A stretch of 64,000 nt of DNA. It comes from Telmatactis stephensoni. Its lineage: Eukaryota > Cnidaria > Anthozoa > Actiniaria > Isophelliidae. Of this stretch, positions 22,935 through 40,218 are shown in pieces. Below the pieces are notes generated by a model. It saw only the letters and a program-made list of their open reading frames with translations, did not search any database and was not told the origin of the DNA. The stretch spans positions 223,501 through 287,500 of the forward strand of contig JALIZF010001733.1 in assembly GCA_029948255.1 (NCBI GenBank). Reading direction: 5' to 3'. A program made the position numbers and the translations under genes. How positions within the stretch are numbered: the stretch's first letter is position 1; each line of letters begins with the position of its first letter.

Positions 22935-25100
22935 GCACTTGTCAAAGTTTAGCCCCAGGGGGGGACCCCGGGCATACCTTGGGGATTTGACACTGAGTTT
23001 GAACTATTTCAATTCACCGATTGGCCTCTAACGTGCACGTGGTATTTTACGTCATCAAAATGTAAACAAACGGTCAAAGTTCGGACATTGATCGAAAGCT
23101 TCGTACAGAATATTAGGATATGGTCGCTACAGAAATATGATTTTAAAAGCAATTCTCGCTTCCCTCATCGATGGAAAAGGAATAAAGACGAAGAAATTAT
23201 TGTTTTTTATCATTTTCCTGGCGCAAAAAGACAAAAAACCGCCGAGAACAAAGGATTAAACCGTCACATCTAATCGGGGAGACAGTTCAAATTGTACAAA
23301 AGACAGCTACATTTGTAGCCTCCATTTCGTCTGGAAAAAATGGCCAACAAAACAAAACTCTTACACGCTATTAATGCTAAACTTACAAAGAAAAAGTAAG
23401 CAAAATCGTATAGTGAGCTTATTCATCGACAAAGAAAGCACTTTACGTGTCTGCAAATGAAGATTCGCACTGTACGAAGAACATATTTTACCATACATTT
23501 CGTCGGGGTAAAAGGGCCCCCCAAAAAAGCCAAAACCCTAACCCTGTTCTATAGCTAGTAAAGAAAAGGTACTAAAGGTAAGCGAAATTGTATAGCATAC
23601 GTGTCTGCAAACGAAGTCTCGACTGAAGTCTATCAATGACCATAAACATCTACGATGAAAAGGCGGTCGATCAACTCTCCAATCCTACAACTTTCCAAGG
23701 CTTGATCGGCTTCACAGGGAAAGACTGAAGAGTTGAAAGTCACAGAAACTCTTGCACCTCTCGGTAGACTTATAGGAAGATACTTGTACGGTCGATTAGT
23801 CAGTCAATGAGATGATTTCATGGGGATTTCACTTCACAAGGTCAAAGGATCTCAACGACCTATAATATTTCGTCTCGCTTCCCAGTACACAATTTCGCCT
23901 ACCTTTTTCTTTACTAGCTATAGCATTAATCAGTCAGGGTTTTGTGTTGTTAATTCTTTTCCCCTGAAGAAATGTAGGCTGGAAATGTACATGTAGCTAT
24001 AACTGTCTCCTCGATGGCTTCGCTATAATGTACGAGTCAAATCCAAGGGTGCCCATCACCCCCCCGGGCATTACCCCGGGCATTTGACTTTTCTGAAAAA
24101 AATTGGTCAAATTCCCCACCCTCTGGCAATATTTGATAGTCAAATGCCCCACTATTGAAAGGCACTGAATGGTCAAATGCCCGCCCCTCGAGTGACAAAA
24201 ACTCAAATTTTCAAACACAAAGACAGTTTTAAAGATTTAAAGCTAAAACTTTCAGAGAATAATGTTTGCATAAACTGTATAAATAACAAATCAAAGGCAA
24301 GGCTGTGTAGTATCGACTACCTTCCGATTTGACTCCATCCTGGTTTTATGCAGCTCAAGATGAACTCTGGGAAATGGCGATAAAAACACAGGAAACCCAA
24401 AATGATGGTCATGGTCTTCCCTGTGGTTACGACTCAAATGCTTTCTGGGTATTTTTAAAGATGGCTGCCACTCGTCAAATGCCCGCCCGTTCGGTCAATA
24501 TTCGACGTCAAATTCCCCACTATATGGAACTCAGGTCTTGTCAAATGCCCCAGGTATGCCCGGGGGGGGGGGGGGGGGGGATGGGCACCCTTGGATTTGA
24601 CTCGTACATAAGACGGAAAGTGACGGTTTAATCCTTTGTTCTCGGCGGTTTTTTGCCTTTTTGCGCCAGGAAAATGATAAAAAACAATAATTTCTTCGTC
24701 TTTATCCTTTTCCATCGATGAGGGAAGCGAGAATTGCTTTTAAAATCATATTTCTGTAGCGACCATATCCTAATATTCTGTACGAAGCTTTCGATCAATG
24801 TCCGAACTTTGACCGTTTGTTTACATTTTGATGACGTAAAATACCACGTGCACGTTAGAGGCCAATCGGTGAATTGTCAAATTAATTCCCTGCCCTAGGT
24901 ACGGTTACTGATGCCAAATATCCTTTCTCCAGGAGTCATAATGATGCTATGTTGAAATGCCTCAAACTGATTGAAAACAAAAATTTCTAAATACAAATTT
25001 ATACATGCACAATTTAAAATGGCCTTTAATACCATCACAACAATAATAAGAACACTGATATGCCCGGGGGCCCCCCCTGGGGCTAAACATTGACAAGTGC
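22935..25100. mobile_element. 2.2-kb terminal-inverted-repeat element with THAP-like remnant in the arms
   Basis: GCACTTGTCAAAGTTTAGCC at the left faces GGCTAAACATTGACAAGTGC at the right, and ATAAT follows the right end and precedes the left end (5-bp target duplication). The arms are about 340 bp or more (22935-23275 and 24625-25100). They encode DEEIIVFYHFPGAKRQK on both sides, and further in the left arm another frame gives YICSLHF, together suggesting a decayed THAP-type zinc finger of a P-like transposase. The frames are broken, so it is non-autonomous. Confidence 0.75.
24028..24610. mobile_element. Nested element with ATGTACGAGTCAAATCC ends
   Basis: ATGTACGAGTCAAATCCAAG faces CTTGGATTTGACTCGTACAT, each followed inward by GGGTGCCCATC and long C/G runs (18 G near 24560). 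TCAAATGCCCC-type motifs repeat inside. It is inserted between the two arms of the 22935-25100 element, directly against the right arm. Confidence 0.75.
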
Positions 25101-25497
25101 ATAATTCTAGACATGTTTCGGCAAAACCCAAACCATCTTTAATAGATAAAGATTAACAAAGAACATGAATAACTGACAGCTAACTGATATAGGTAAACAA
25201 AACAACTAAATAAATAACTAATCTGGCTGTTTTAATTGTTCGTTTAAATCTGGTTCAAGTTTGTTTATATAAAAGGCTTCCTTAATTTTTAGGAAAAAAG
25301 AGATTTAAAGCAGAATCTATGATCTCAAAACAATCAAAACTTGACTTTCTGGGCGATGAATCTGAAGATGTCAAAAATGTGATGTTCCTTGATCCTGGCT
25401 CTGATCCTGGTTGAAAGATAACGAGTTGTCTATCTCAAGGTTTGTTAAATTAGACTGACGGCATGATACAATAAACGATACAGTTTTTGCTTACAAC

Positions 25498-25974
25498 TTG
25501 TCGCATGAACAACCTTACAACTAGTCCAAACCCAGGCTTCTTTTTACCCCGCTCCGCTTCGGTAAAACAGTCCAGAAGAACTTGCATGCGCATGCGTTAC
25601 ATGAAGCAATCAGACACCGTAAAGTTTTGGTGTAATCAAGGTGTGACCTGGTTACAAGGCACTTTGACAAGTCATACAGGCCTTGGATTTGCTCCAATTT
25701 GGATAAAAACGTGTACTTCGTACAGTAAAATATGAGCCCCATATAGCTAATTTGATTCAGATAACTCAGATTACATAAAGCTTTCGTCTAACCCTTCGTA
25801 AACAGCAGCCATATTGAACGATAGCCTTGTAAACTGATCACAACAAAATTTTACGGTGTCTGATTGGTTCATGTAACGCATGCGCATGCAAGTTCTTCTG
25901 GACTCTGGCGGGGTAAAAAGAGGCCTGGGTCTGGACTACCTTACAACTTGCTAACAACTGTTGCATGCGACAAG
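25498..25974. mobile_element. Foldback element with CTTGTCGCATG ends
   Basis: The left arm (about 25498-25645) includes CTAGTCCAAACCCAGGC and ACTTGCATGCGCATGCGTTA. The right arm (25845-25974) is its reverse complement. The spacer is about 200 bp, without coding content. Confidence 0.8.
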
Positions 25975-26028
25975 AAAAAAAAAACAAAGAGTGTCTAGCC
26001 GGCTTTGAAAACAACGAGTAAATTGGCC

Positions 26029-26846
26029 TTAAGGACGTTCGCGGGAAAAAAAGTTTACCATGTTTTTTCCTTCATACTTCGCATGGTGAGATAATGTCAT
26101 CATAGAAATTGAAAGAGCAAAGAAAAAATGGGGGTCACCGTGCTCGTTGAGGAGTGAGGTGACATCAAAGTGCACCCACTTTCTCGTAGAAGATCGCTTG
26201 CGCGCCAATCTATACGAGTCGAGCATAGAAGTCATTTTTTGCAGAAAAACTAAATGGATTGCTCAATGTTTATTTACACGACCACTCAATAATCCATGGA
26301 ATAATATTATGTGAAAATATTTGTAAATACTTAACAAATAGCTGTTGTTTTTAATTCGAATTGGCAGTCATGAGCGACGCTTTTGCCGCGACTTCGCTCA
26401 AAGTTGTCACGGAAATCCGTGTTTTTATTATGATTTTACCATAATATTTTTCTCAAATTTAGAATATTAACAGCCTACGTAATTCTTTGTCAAACACTGA
26501 AATAAAAAGTGGGGGTCACCGTATTCGTTTCCGAGATATTGAGCCGTAAGAGCCGCAAAGTTTGAAAATTTGGCCGCCATCTTGAATACCGAGAGGAGAC
26601 TGGGTCCAGTAGAATCTTTTCCATCCTTTTTTCTGCAGTTTTTCAACCTGAACGATTTTTTTTCCTCGGTAAAATTCCTTTTTTTAATTTTTTTTCTTTT
26701 TTCAAATAATTTCCATTTTAAAAAAATCGAAAAAGTCATTACCGAAAAAAATTCTTTTCGGCCGCCATCTTGGATTTAGTTGAGGTAGCGCGCGCTAGCG
26801 TGCGCAGTAAAAGTGCGCGTGAACAATGCCCGCGAACGTCCTTAAG
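26029..26846. mobile_element. 0.8-kb element with CTTAAGGACGTTCGCGG ends
   Basis: CTTAAGGACGTTCGCGG at the left faces CCGCGAACGTCCTTAAG at the right. The inside has ATGGGGGTCACCGT, also seen at about 29985, and AT-rich filler. Frames inside are not recognisable proteins. Confidence 0.75.
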
Positions 26847-28052
26847 ATGATTCAAAAGGCCATCTCTTGGTTAAGTTATACAAATTACACAGATTGCATT
26901 GAAGGTCTATTTTATATCATAGAATCAATTTAAAAATAAAATCAGTGATAGTATGTATTCAATTTCTATCGATCAAGTATTTTTTTTGTAATTGTATTAT
27001 ATAGTACTGAGTATATGTATTATATTGATTGATTTGTGAGTATTTTCATCAAAATCAATTAATCACGTGTATAAATATATTCTGGTATCATTTCGGTGCT
27101 CAGCGCTGTGTTCGCCATGCAGGTGTTTCATTGTGGTGCACCAACATAGCGCCCCCTTACGTTCAGAATCAAGCGTTCACAATAAAACGTTCAACACAAA
27201 ATATTTTGGTTCTAACTTTTGCTAATAGAAGCATAGAATTGGTTGCTCTTTTCAGGAACTAATACTTCAATTTTGCTTAAAAGTCAAGAGAGGACGAGAA
27301 TTTTCATCTCCGGATCACGTGCTAGAGTAAAAACGCTCTTAAAAATTTCTGTGCCATGCATTTAAAGTAAATTAAAAGTAAAGTAAAGCGACCATATTTA
27401 ACGTCGATAACACGTTACAGTAATTCAACTGACAAACCTGAGGTCGACGGTGCGCTCATTTTACTCAGTCCCCTCTCTCCATCAGTGCTCCGTTTTAAGG
27501 GTGTTTAAAGCTAATTAAAGTACACAGTACAAATGTACAGTTGTGGAGTTTATAAAAAAGTATCAGTAGCATCAGAAAAAATTATGAAAAGTTAATACCA
27601 CAGGTGTTATATATATATATAAAATGAGATTCAAGCTTCTCTGAAGTGACGTAGAAAAAGTGTATTCTACCTGGCATTAAATAAAAGACGGTTTTATTAA
27701 AGCATATCAGGCATAATCATTGTAAATTATGATCCGAAAGCAACATTTCCCAGTCCTTTTACACTATATCTGGCTTATTGTGACCATCTGTTCTTTTGAA
27801 TATCCTTATTAGGAAACGATTAACCGATTAGCCAATCAGAGCTTGGGCGGTCGCAGCTGACATTTCTCGATAACATCCAACGATCTGTCATTACTTCAAA
27901 ACAAACGAGTTTTAAACACAGTTTTCATAATGTAACTCCAGTATATTTTCAGCTAAAAATGCACTATTCAGTACGATAATTTTTGTGCACTGAAGAAATC
28001 GTGAAACGTTTTGACTGGCACAAAAATTCTGGCACAAAAATTCTGAATTAAA
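26847..28052. other. Intergenic stretch without a supported gene
   Basis: AT-rich sequence upstream of the coiled-coil gene. A short (TA)n run lies near 27610. I see no coding or RNA feature; the promoter of the next gene should lie in the last few hundred bases. Confidence 0.5.
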
Positions 28053-31000
28053 ATGGGTCAATTCGCCGTCAAAATCAAACAGATGGTTGAGCGACTTGAG
28101 TGGAACACAGAAAAGAACAGGTAAGATCTACATCTAAAATTTTGCTATCAAACACTGAAAAAATCTAAGGTATTTATTTATTGGTTTAACAAAAGTAGTA
28201 AGATTTAAAAAAACATTTTGGTATTGGTTCCAGAATGTATGATCAAAAACGCACAGAATATTTAATCACTGTTGTGGGTAATTGTTATAAAATGACTACT
28301 GATGAAGCCAGAATAATCGCATCTCTGATAACTGCACTTAAATGGATAAAAATACGCCAAAGTGACTGCATAAATTGCATTTCTTAAATTATAAAAACTT
28401 TGTAAACGAAAGGAGAAATTAGGATGCGATCTTAAGTCGCGGGAACTATAAAGATATGGCATTGAAGTTTGCGATCGAATTTTACCAGTACTGTTCGATG
28501 CGTATAACATGCAAAAAAACCTTTATGTACAGCGAGATGTACTTAGAAGCTGACAAACAAATGGTGTCTAGCCGAAATGATTATATGTGTGCTGCTGCGC
28601 TCAGCGAAAAAAATCAACTTTATGATTGCTGTAAATTGATCTATATTAAAGTGAGGCAGTCATTAATCGATCTATAGGCAAATTCATGGGCTAAAAAGCT
28701 TTTGCTACAATTAAATGTGTGTTAGCTAGCTGAAGCTAAGTGGCTTACCTATGTATTGTATCGAGTCAAACAAAACATAAATCAACTAAAAATCAAACGA
28801 ACAAACGAAGAAAAAACAAAACAAAAACAAAAAAGAACAGATATTCAGAACAAAAACTGAACAAAAGCAGGACGAAAGAATGAGCAAAAACCTCAATGAA
28901 CGAATAAACAACAACAACAACAATAACAGCAGCCGAACAACACATCAAACGAACATCGAACGAACCAACGAAGTCAAATTAAGATAAATCAAAAGATAGT
29001 CAGAAAAAGCCAACAAACACATGTATACCAAAACCAAAACAATTGATTGCCGACTTCAATAATTTGTGTTTAGTAATATTATGTTACATTATCATTTTTT
29101 GGTGAATTCTCTTGTTTCTAATTGATTCGATGTGTTTTTAATTGTTGCAGTTCTATCCGACTTTCCAAGTCCCTGCAGACCAGCACTACTGACCTCGACG
29201 TCGCACTTCAGAGCACAGAAAAGAATATGCTTTGCGAGGTTCTTGGAAAACTAGAACTCATTGAGACGGTTGTAGAAAGTCAAAGCAAGGTAATAGGAGA
29301 CCAAGAGGCTAAGCTAAAGGCTTTGGAAAACACTGTCAAAAGTGCACATGAAGCCTTGGAAACCTTAAGAGAACCCTCAACTGCTAAGGGTGATTTTCAA
29401 GATCAATCTGAAGGTATGCTAGGCTTCTAAGGTCACAAAACCAAATAAAATTGATAAACAAGATAAATAAGATAAACAAGATAAACGAATCAGCAAACAA
29501 GATCAACAATTAAGATAAAAAGATATCAGATAAACAAATGGGTAAACAAGATAATCAAACAAGATAAACAAAGTGATAAACAAGCAGGAAAGAAAGAATC
29601 AACTGCAAACAAACAAACAAACAAACGAACAATCAAACAAACAAACAAACAAACAAACAAACAAACGAACGAACAAACGAACAATCAAACAAACAAACAG
29701 ACAAACAAACAGACAGCGGACAGACAGACAGACAAGCAAGCAAATGAGAACAAACAAACAAATAAACACTGAAACACAAAATCAAACAAACAAACAAGTA
29801 AATGAATAATCAAGCACATAAACAAGTAAACATGTAAACGAGCAAACAAAAGGGGGCAGTGGATCAGTCTTAGTTCACTTAGAATTAAGGTAATTCCGTA
29901 GAAATAAAACTAGAAATGGAATTCTCATAAAACGTCACAAAGTAATAATTTTTGAGTTGCTTATCTCAAAAATGAAATAAAAAATGGGGGTCACCGTAGC
30001 CGTTTTTGCGCTAGATTGCTTTAAAGTACACCATCTTTTGTGTCTTGAGGGCTTAAGATTCGAAAATCACAATCGCGTCAAAAATAATTAATTTCTTGAA
30101 CCTGAGCAGTGCTAGCTGACTAATATGAGCTCATTTTCTCTCTTTGAGCAATAGCCTAGTATTATGATGCAATAAATTGTTGTAAAAATGCGTTTGCTAC
30201 AAGAAAGAAGGTAAAATTGGTTGATAGTACGTGCCCTCGAAGCAGCGTGAAAGCACCTTCCGACCGCACGTTTTGGAAAATATCTAAAAAACTGGAAATG
30301 GAATCTTGACTATAATTATATATATGATAGAGAACCTTATTACCGTTGATTTGCAAAAATAAAAAGAATAGGTGCCCGTGCTCGTTTCCGCGCGGTTTTG
30401 TCGCCTTACTGGGTCAGAAAGTACGTCACAATGTATAAGCCACATACTGCCCACATGCACCGCGACGTACGTATAAATTTACGTACTGAAATTAAGGATA
30501 AACTAGGATGCAAAACTCAGTAAAGCAATTCTCATGTTCAGTTGTATAGAATGTGTCGCCGATACATACCACTTATTAGATATTTTCTTGTGTATTACGG
30601 GCTGATATTTTACGAGTCGCGTACGTATTTTGCCGAGCCTTTCCAGTTAGGTGAGGCCAAATACGAGCGATGAGTAAAATGTCAGCCCGTAATACACAAG
30701 AAAATATCTAATAAGGGATTTATTATATAACTGCTTCGTAGTTTCCTATTTTCCGATTGATTTATATAACATATGGCCAACCAGTTTTCAACTATGCAAT
30801 ACGGCATATAATACGGCCTCATATTTGCTTAGTTCTCTCATCCTTATATGGTAAAATTACGTCATAGTTATATAATAATGTACATGTATATTACGCCAAA
30901 TCCCCAACTCTCTCCGGAGAAAAACGCAATTTTTAAAACCAGCCAATTAGTTGTATTTGTTAGATGCTGAACAAGCAAAGGAGAAATCATTGAGTAGAAT

Positions 31001-31862
31001 CTTCGACTCCATTTTTCAAGAAAAGTCAAAACCCAACGAAGAACCAATCGTATCAAACCAACCACCATCTCAAGTCCTGGAAGAACACACGGTAACTCTT
31101 CAAAACCACGAAGAAAGATTGAGAGCTGCTATTGAGAAAATTGAGAACATTTGGGACACTATTACAAACGAAAAAGGTATGATACTGAAATAGACCTAAT
31201 CAACGCGTCACGTTTTCCAAATTCAACGTGACAAACCTCTTGAGGATTCAGTTTCTTCTTGTTTTTACTCTTCATAAAAATTGTCAGTATCCCAAAGGAA
31301 TAACGACGCTAATCCGACGAGTTTCAAAACAAAAGCAGATCATTCCTTGGGAGATTTGTCACGCTGAATTGGGATAACAGTGTCACGCGATGGATTAGAC
31401 CCATTGGGTGATTTTATCACGAGAAATACTTGGCTTGATGCAATTGATCGCAAAAGCAAGTACTAGCAAGGTTTCACGTATTCAAGGCAGTGAGTGAGTG
31501 AGTGAGGACCGGGAGAGAAAAAAGAAGACTAAGAAGAAAAAAAGAAACTTCGATCCCCCTCTCCCCCTTCCCCTCGAGTTTACACTTGTAATTTTGGTTT
31601 GGAGGCCTCCAAAGGGCAGTGTAACAATTTCACTACGTTCTGCATGCATCTTTTTTTAGATCGAGGGAATTCTCTGAAGGATGTTCAAAACGAACTAAAA
31701 GAAATCAAGAAATTAGTGGAGTCGCTACGCAAAAATTACGACGCTTTGAAGACAGAAAGTCAGGATGAACTCCAAATACAACAAAAGATCTTGGACAACA
31801 TGTTCTCAGGGTTTGTGGTGGCTTTCCTTCTCTTGGTATTTATCTGTATGTTCCACAGGTAA
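28053..31862 (+). CDS. Coiled-coil, tail-anchored membrane protein (unrecognised)
   Basis: Exons 28053-28120, 29151-29413, 30964-31176 and 31660-31862 join in matching phases (2, 1, 1) to give about 248 aa from MGQFAVKIKQMVERLEW to a stop straight after FICMFHR. Residues about 30-110 and 145-235 are charged and heptad-like (LGKLELIETVVESQSKV, LKDVQNELKEIKKLVESL), so coiled coils are expected. Residues about 230-245 (FSGFVVAFLLLVFICMF) form one membrane segment at the extreme C-terminus with a basic HR tail and no signal peptide, the layout of tail-anchored proteins of the ER or mitochondrial outer membrane. No enzymatic motif is visible and I do not recognise the family. Introns hold an AAAC-rich satellite and hairpins. 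Confidence 0.75.
29600..29830. repeat. (AAAC)n-rich satellite
   Basis: Long run of AAAC/AACG/GACA units in intron 2 of the coiled-coil gene. It produces a spurious [12 protein letters not shown] open frame. Confidence 0.9.
30572..30715. repeat. Hairpin element
   Basis: Arms 30572-30614 and 30672-30715 share TTAGATATTTTCTTGTGTAT and GCCCGTAATACACAAG-type reverse complements with a spacer of about 57 bp, in intron 2 of the coiled-coil gene. Confidence 0.85.
31193..31410. repeat. Diverged inverted repeat with CGCGTCACG ends
   Basis: CTAATCAACGCGTCACG and AACGTGACAAACCTC at the left mirror GAGATTTGTCACGCTGAATT and GTGTCACGCGATGGATTAG at the right, within intron 3 of the coiled-coil gene. Confidence 0.6.
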
Positions 31863-34800
31863 ACTCGGTTGAATGCCAGCGGATGTATACATTGTAGCTC
31901 TAGTTGGTCAAAATCTAGACATTGTAGTTTTCAACCAATCAGAGGTCTCATAGCCATAGAAAACGAGAAATTGTTTTCCTCAGTAATATCGTCAAAGAAT
32001 TCATACTAATATAATTTACGCTAAAATCGCCGGAGTAAAGTTTTTACAAACTTTGAATCTACTCATGAAAATGAGTCGTACTTAACCCATCGATATTTAT
32101 ATTTCTAATTGCCACGAAAACACATACTTTTAATGTTTCGAAAAAAAAAATCCAAAGCGTATTCAAGCGTACTCTGCGTGCAAGTTACATAGGATACTAC
32201 GCGGGCCAGGACGAAGGGAAGACCTATAGGGGCCAAGGTGCTGGGTAGAAGAGGAGGTTGATCGAGTGGACTGTGGGACAGCTGGGTTTTAATCCGTTCC
32301 CTTTAGAATCAAAAGCAAAAAAGGCGGTAGCCATGTTGAACTGAGGAAGAACAGTCGCGCTTTAGAAATATTTTGTTGAAACAAGAGACCATAATACTAA
32401 GGCCCAGTTCAGACGTCGAACTTTTTGCCGCGTCGAATCTAATAGTTGCATTTTGTAGATGAGAGGTTCAGCTTCTGAACCAAATGAATTTGACAAATTT
32501 GATTCAAACTGAATTTTTCAATTTAATACTTAATCAAATCTGTCAAATACATTAGATTCAGACGCCGCACTTCTCATTTACAAAATGCAACTATGAGATT
32601 CGACACGGCAAAAGTTCGACGTCTGAACTTGGCCTACTGAGAGAGCGAAACTCAGTATTAATGTCTGTGCGATGTTCGTGGCGGCTAAAGCTATTTTTAG
32701 TAACTTCGCCATCGCGCGCGCAAGGCTCTCAATAGAATTTGATTTTTAAACGTGTGCGCGGACGGGACCGTTTGCTCTCGGCTTTTGGATTCTTTTGGAT
32801 TAGGATTATGGTCTCTTGGTTGAAATTCATTCAAGATGGCCATTATAGATCTAGCGATTATACCTATATTAAAGCTTTTTGTTTTGGGGTAGCCATTGTA
32901 GAGAGGACTTCGACAAAACCAAAGCTCAATGAAGTCTACAAACTCCTTTTCAGGGGTTGATTTTGAAAAGTTTATTAGCAAACGAGTGTCTATCTAGACA
33001 CTGGCTACCGCCAAAGCGCAGAGCATTATGGATATGGGAGAGTGAAATACTGCAGATGACCACAGAGATGTAATATTCAAGAATTGATCGCTCCGTTTTG
33101 CCACGAAAGGTCTTTTGAGAGTGCATCTAGCCTGCGTCTAGTTAGGAGCCCATTACTATTACAAATAATTATAGCAATCATTATAAATATGCTTTTGTAG
33201 CATGGTCTGCAAAGCTTTTATAGACTGAATTTATCAAACCAGTGGGATTTTAAACGCATTCTTATAAATCACATTTATTGTTAATAAAGATTTGTCTTTG
33301 GTTAAGACTTAAATTCAATAATTTTCTACACTTAGCATTTTGTCGACAAGAAAACCTAGCAGCTCTTCAAGGTCAAAGTTAGTTAACCAACCTTGACCCG
33401 AACACAAAATGCAACTTTTTCCGAAACTTTTTTCTGTAACATTGCACACAACATAGAGTTGCGTGTGCCCGCCCCTACAAACGAGTTCTACTTTTGCAAC
33501 TGTTGCACGCCATGTCGCATCGTGTGAACACATCTGCAACCCTTGTACGCAATGACCTTAAGCTTTCGTCAAATGAAGACAACAATAATAGCAATACAAA
33601 TCGAAGCGCATATCATCAATCAGACCTGATTGTGGCGCTAATCTAAGAGTAACTCGTAAGAAAACCATTCACTTTAATCCTAAATTAGCATTAATCGAGC
33701 CGCCTTCAGGAACCGACATTTGATCGGGAAATTCAGGATAATAGATTTAGATTTGTATTTTATCATTAAATCCCAAATATTTCAACTATCGGTGAAACAT
33801 ATCGTCAGCAATGAATCTTTGGATACAGGCGAATTCATTGTCAGAAAAGAAATTCGGCTTTCCGCTTTAGATATAATGTTGATAATATGCATCGGGAAAT
33901 CACGTCGAGAAAGCGCTTGAAAACAAGAGAAAAGTAACTACGCCAAGCCAGTTGCGCCACAGGTTCCTTTGAAAAAAAGTCCCTTTGAAAAAAATAGCCA
34001 ATCACTCTCTGGTTGGCTTACGTCAACGTGAGGAGCGCTATATGGATCTTTGTGACGTATTTCTGGGTATAAACGTCGTAACTCAAATGAAGACACATTG
34101 GCTACGCTTACATCTTTTTTACATTGCCATTGGAACATTTACCTACAGTCAACTCATCGCATATTAGGTAACCATGAAGAGTGTTTTAACTAGAGTTAAA
34201 TGCTGTAATGTGACTGCAAAAATTAAGTGTTTTGATTTGGACCCAGAAGTCGTTTTTCACACAAATGACGTCACCAAAAGCCCCATAGCAATTCTTATGA
34301 ATGACTCTCAATATCTGGACTATCCCCGCACAAATCAAATCTCTTCCATTTTCGTCTTCAAAACAAAATACATGGAATTCTTAATTAATGAACAAGTGAT
34401 CACTGAAAGAATGTATGGGTACTTTTCACTGGGGGGCAGGTTTTGACCCTCAGTTGAAAAACACCATACATTCTTTGTAGAAAAGTCAATTCTTTCAAAA
34501 TTCACCATGATTGCTCCAATTTTTAAGATGACAACCCAAAAATTTCAGAGATTACTAAGTTTGACATGCTCTTTCCATTTCTGCCATATATAGAGCCCTA
34601 GCCGATTAATTTTTGTGATTGACATATAGTAAAGGTTGACGCCTATTGATAGTAAGCAAATATTGTCTAAAGTGTAAGAGGACACATTGTTTACGTTTTG
34701 CCTCATTTGCATAATATCGAATTTCAAACTATAGACAAACAGACTCTAGAAATAGGAAGAAGGCATCCCTCTTAGCAGTACCTAAAATTCTGAGAGTAAT

Positions 34801-35254
34801 CAGTTCAATAGTTTTTGAGAAATTAACTTTTCATTTTGCAAATTTTACATGTTTGTTTGGTTGGCAAAAAGTGCCAACCATAATTAATTAACTATGGTGC
34901 CACCCAGCCATACATTTACTGTAAAATTTTTAAAATTAAAATGCTAATATTTCAAAAACTATTATAGAGCAATTGCACTCACATTTTCAGATATTACTAA
35001 GAGTGAAACCTTTTTCTCATTTCTGGTGTCTGTTGCATATAGCCTGAAATTTTCATTATGCATAAATTATGACATCACATTATGCACGCCTATAATGATG
35101 ATAATTCCAGGAATTGTGCCAAAGATAGTCAGTCCACATGCCATGGTATTGTGCCATAAAAACGTTTATACTGTATCTTGATAGGGGCTTGAGTGGCAAA
35201 ATGGGTGTATTCTAAAGTTACAGGCACTCCATTTGAAAAAATGTCACTGTACAT
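31863..35254. other. Intergenic stretch between the coiled-coil gene and ATG5
   Basis: 3.4 kb between two convergent genes. It holds a partial dispersed repeat (32285-32400), a MITE (32401-32634) and, near 33370-33545, a TTGCAAC/GTTGCA-rich element of MITE type. An open frame at 34174-34446 has no recognisable motif. Confidence 0.5.
32401..32634. mobile_element. MITE with GGCCCAGTTCAGACGTCGAA ends
   Basis: The terminal repeat GGCCCAGTTCAGACGTCGAA faces TTCGACGTCTGAACTTGGCC, with a second matching pair inward (ATAGTTGCATTTTGTA / ACAAAATGCAACTAT). It is related at its ends to the element at 16795-16932. Confidence 0.8.
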
Positions 35255-39965
<4,711 letters not shown>

Positions 39966-40218
39966 CTTGGTTCCTTGGACTTGACACAGGGATCCCATCA
40001 ACCATAAACACGATTTGAAGCAAAAAAATTGTGCTGAAAATCCAAATGAATTAACTGGATCAAGTAACTTTTGAAGAATAATTCTATGTATTTTTAATCA
40101 ATTTTTCATAATATCTTTACTTATTCTATTTTAGTAATATTTTAGCTGTTTCCTAAATGTCGCGAAGTGGGTTTGCTGTGGTTGCCTCGTTCTGAGGTAA
40201 AGTACGCCACAGTCCAAG
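39966..40218. promoter_or_regulatory. Divergent promoter region between ATG5 and TFB2M
   Basis: 253 bp separate the two start codons on opposite strands. No TATA box stands out. Both starts are embedded in CAAGATGGCG (39965 on minus, 40219 on plus), resembling a YY1 site overlapping the ATG. A shared bidirectional promoter is inferred. Confidence 0.6.

Noticed and set aside
29573..29809. Frame of QTNKQTNKQ as a glutamine/asparagine-rich protein
   Set aside because: Translation of the AAAC satellite in an intron.
34174..34446. 90-codon plus-strand frame
   Set aside because: No recognisable motif, no neighbouring exons, and it lies in an AT-rich repeat-like stretch.
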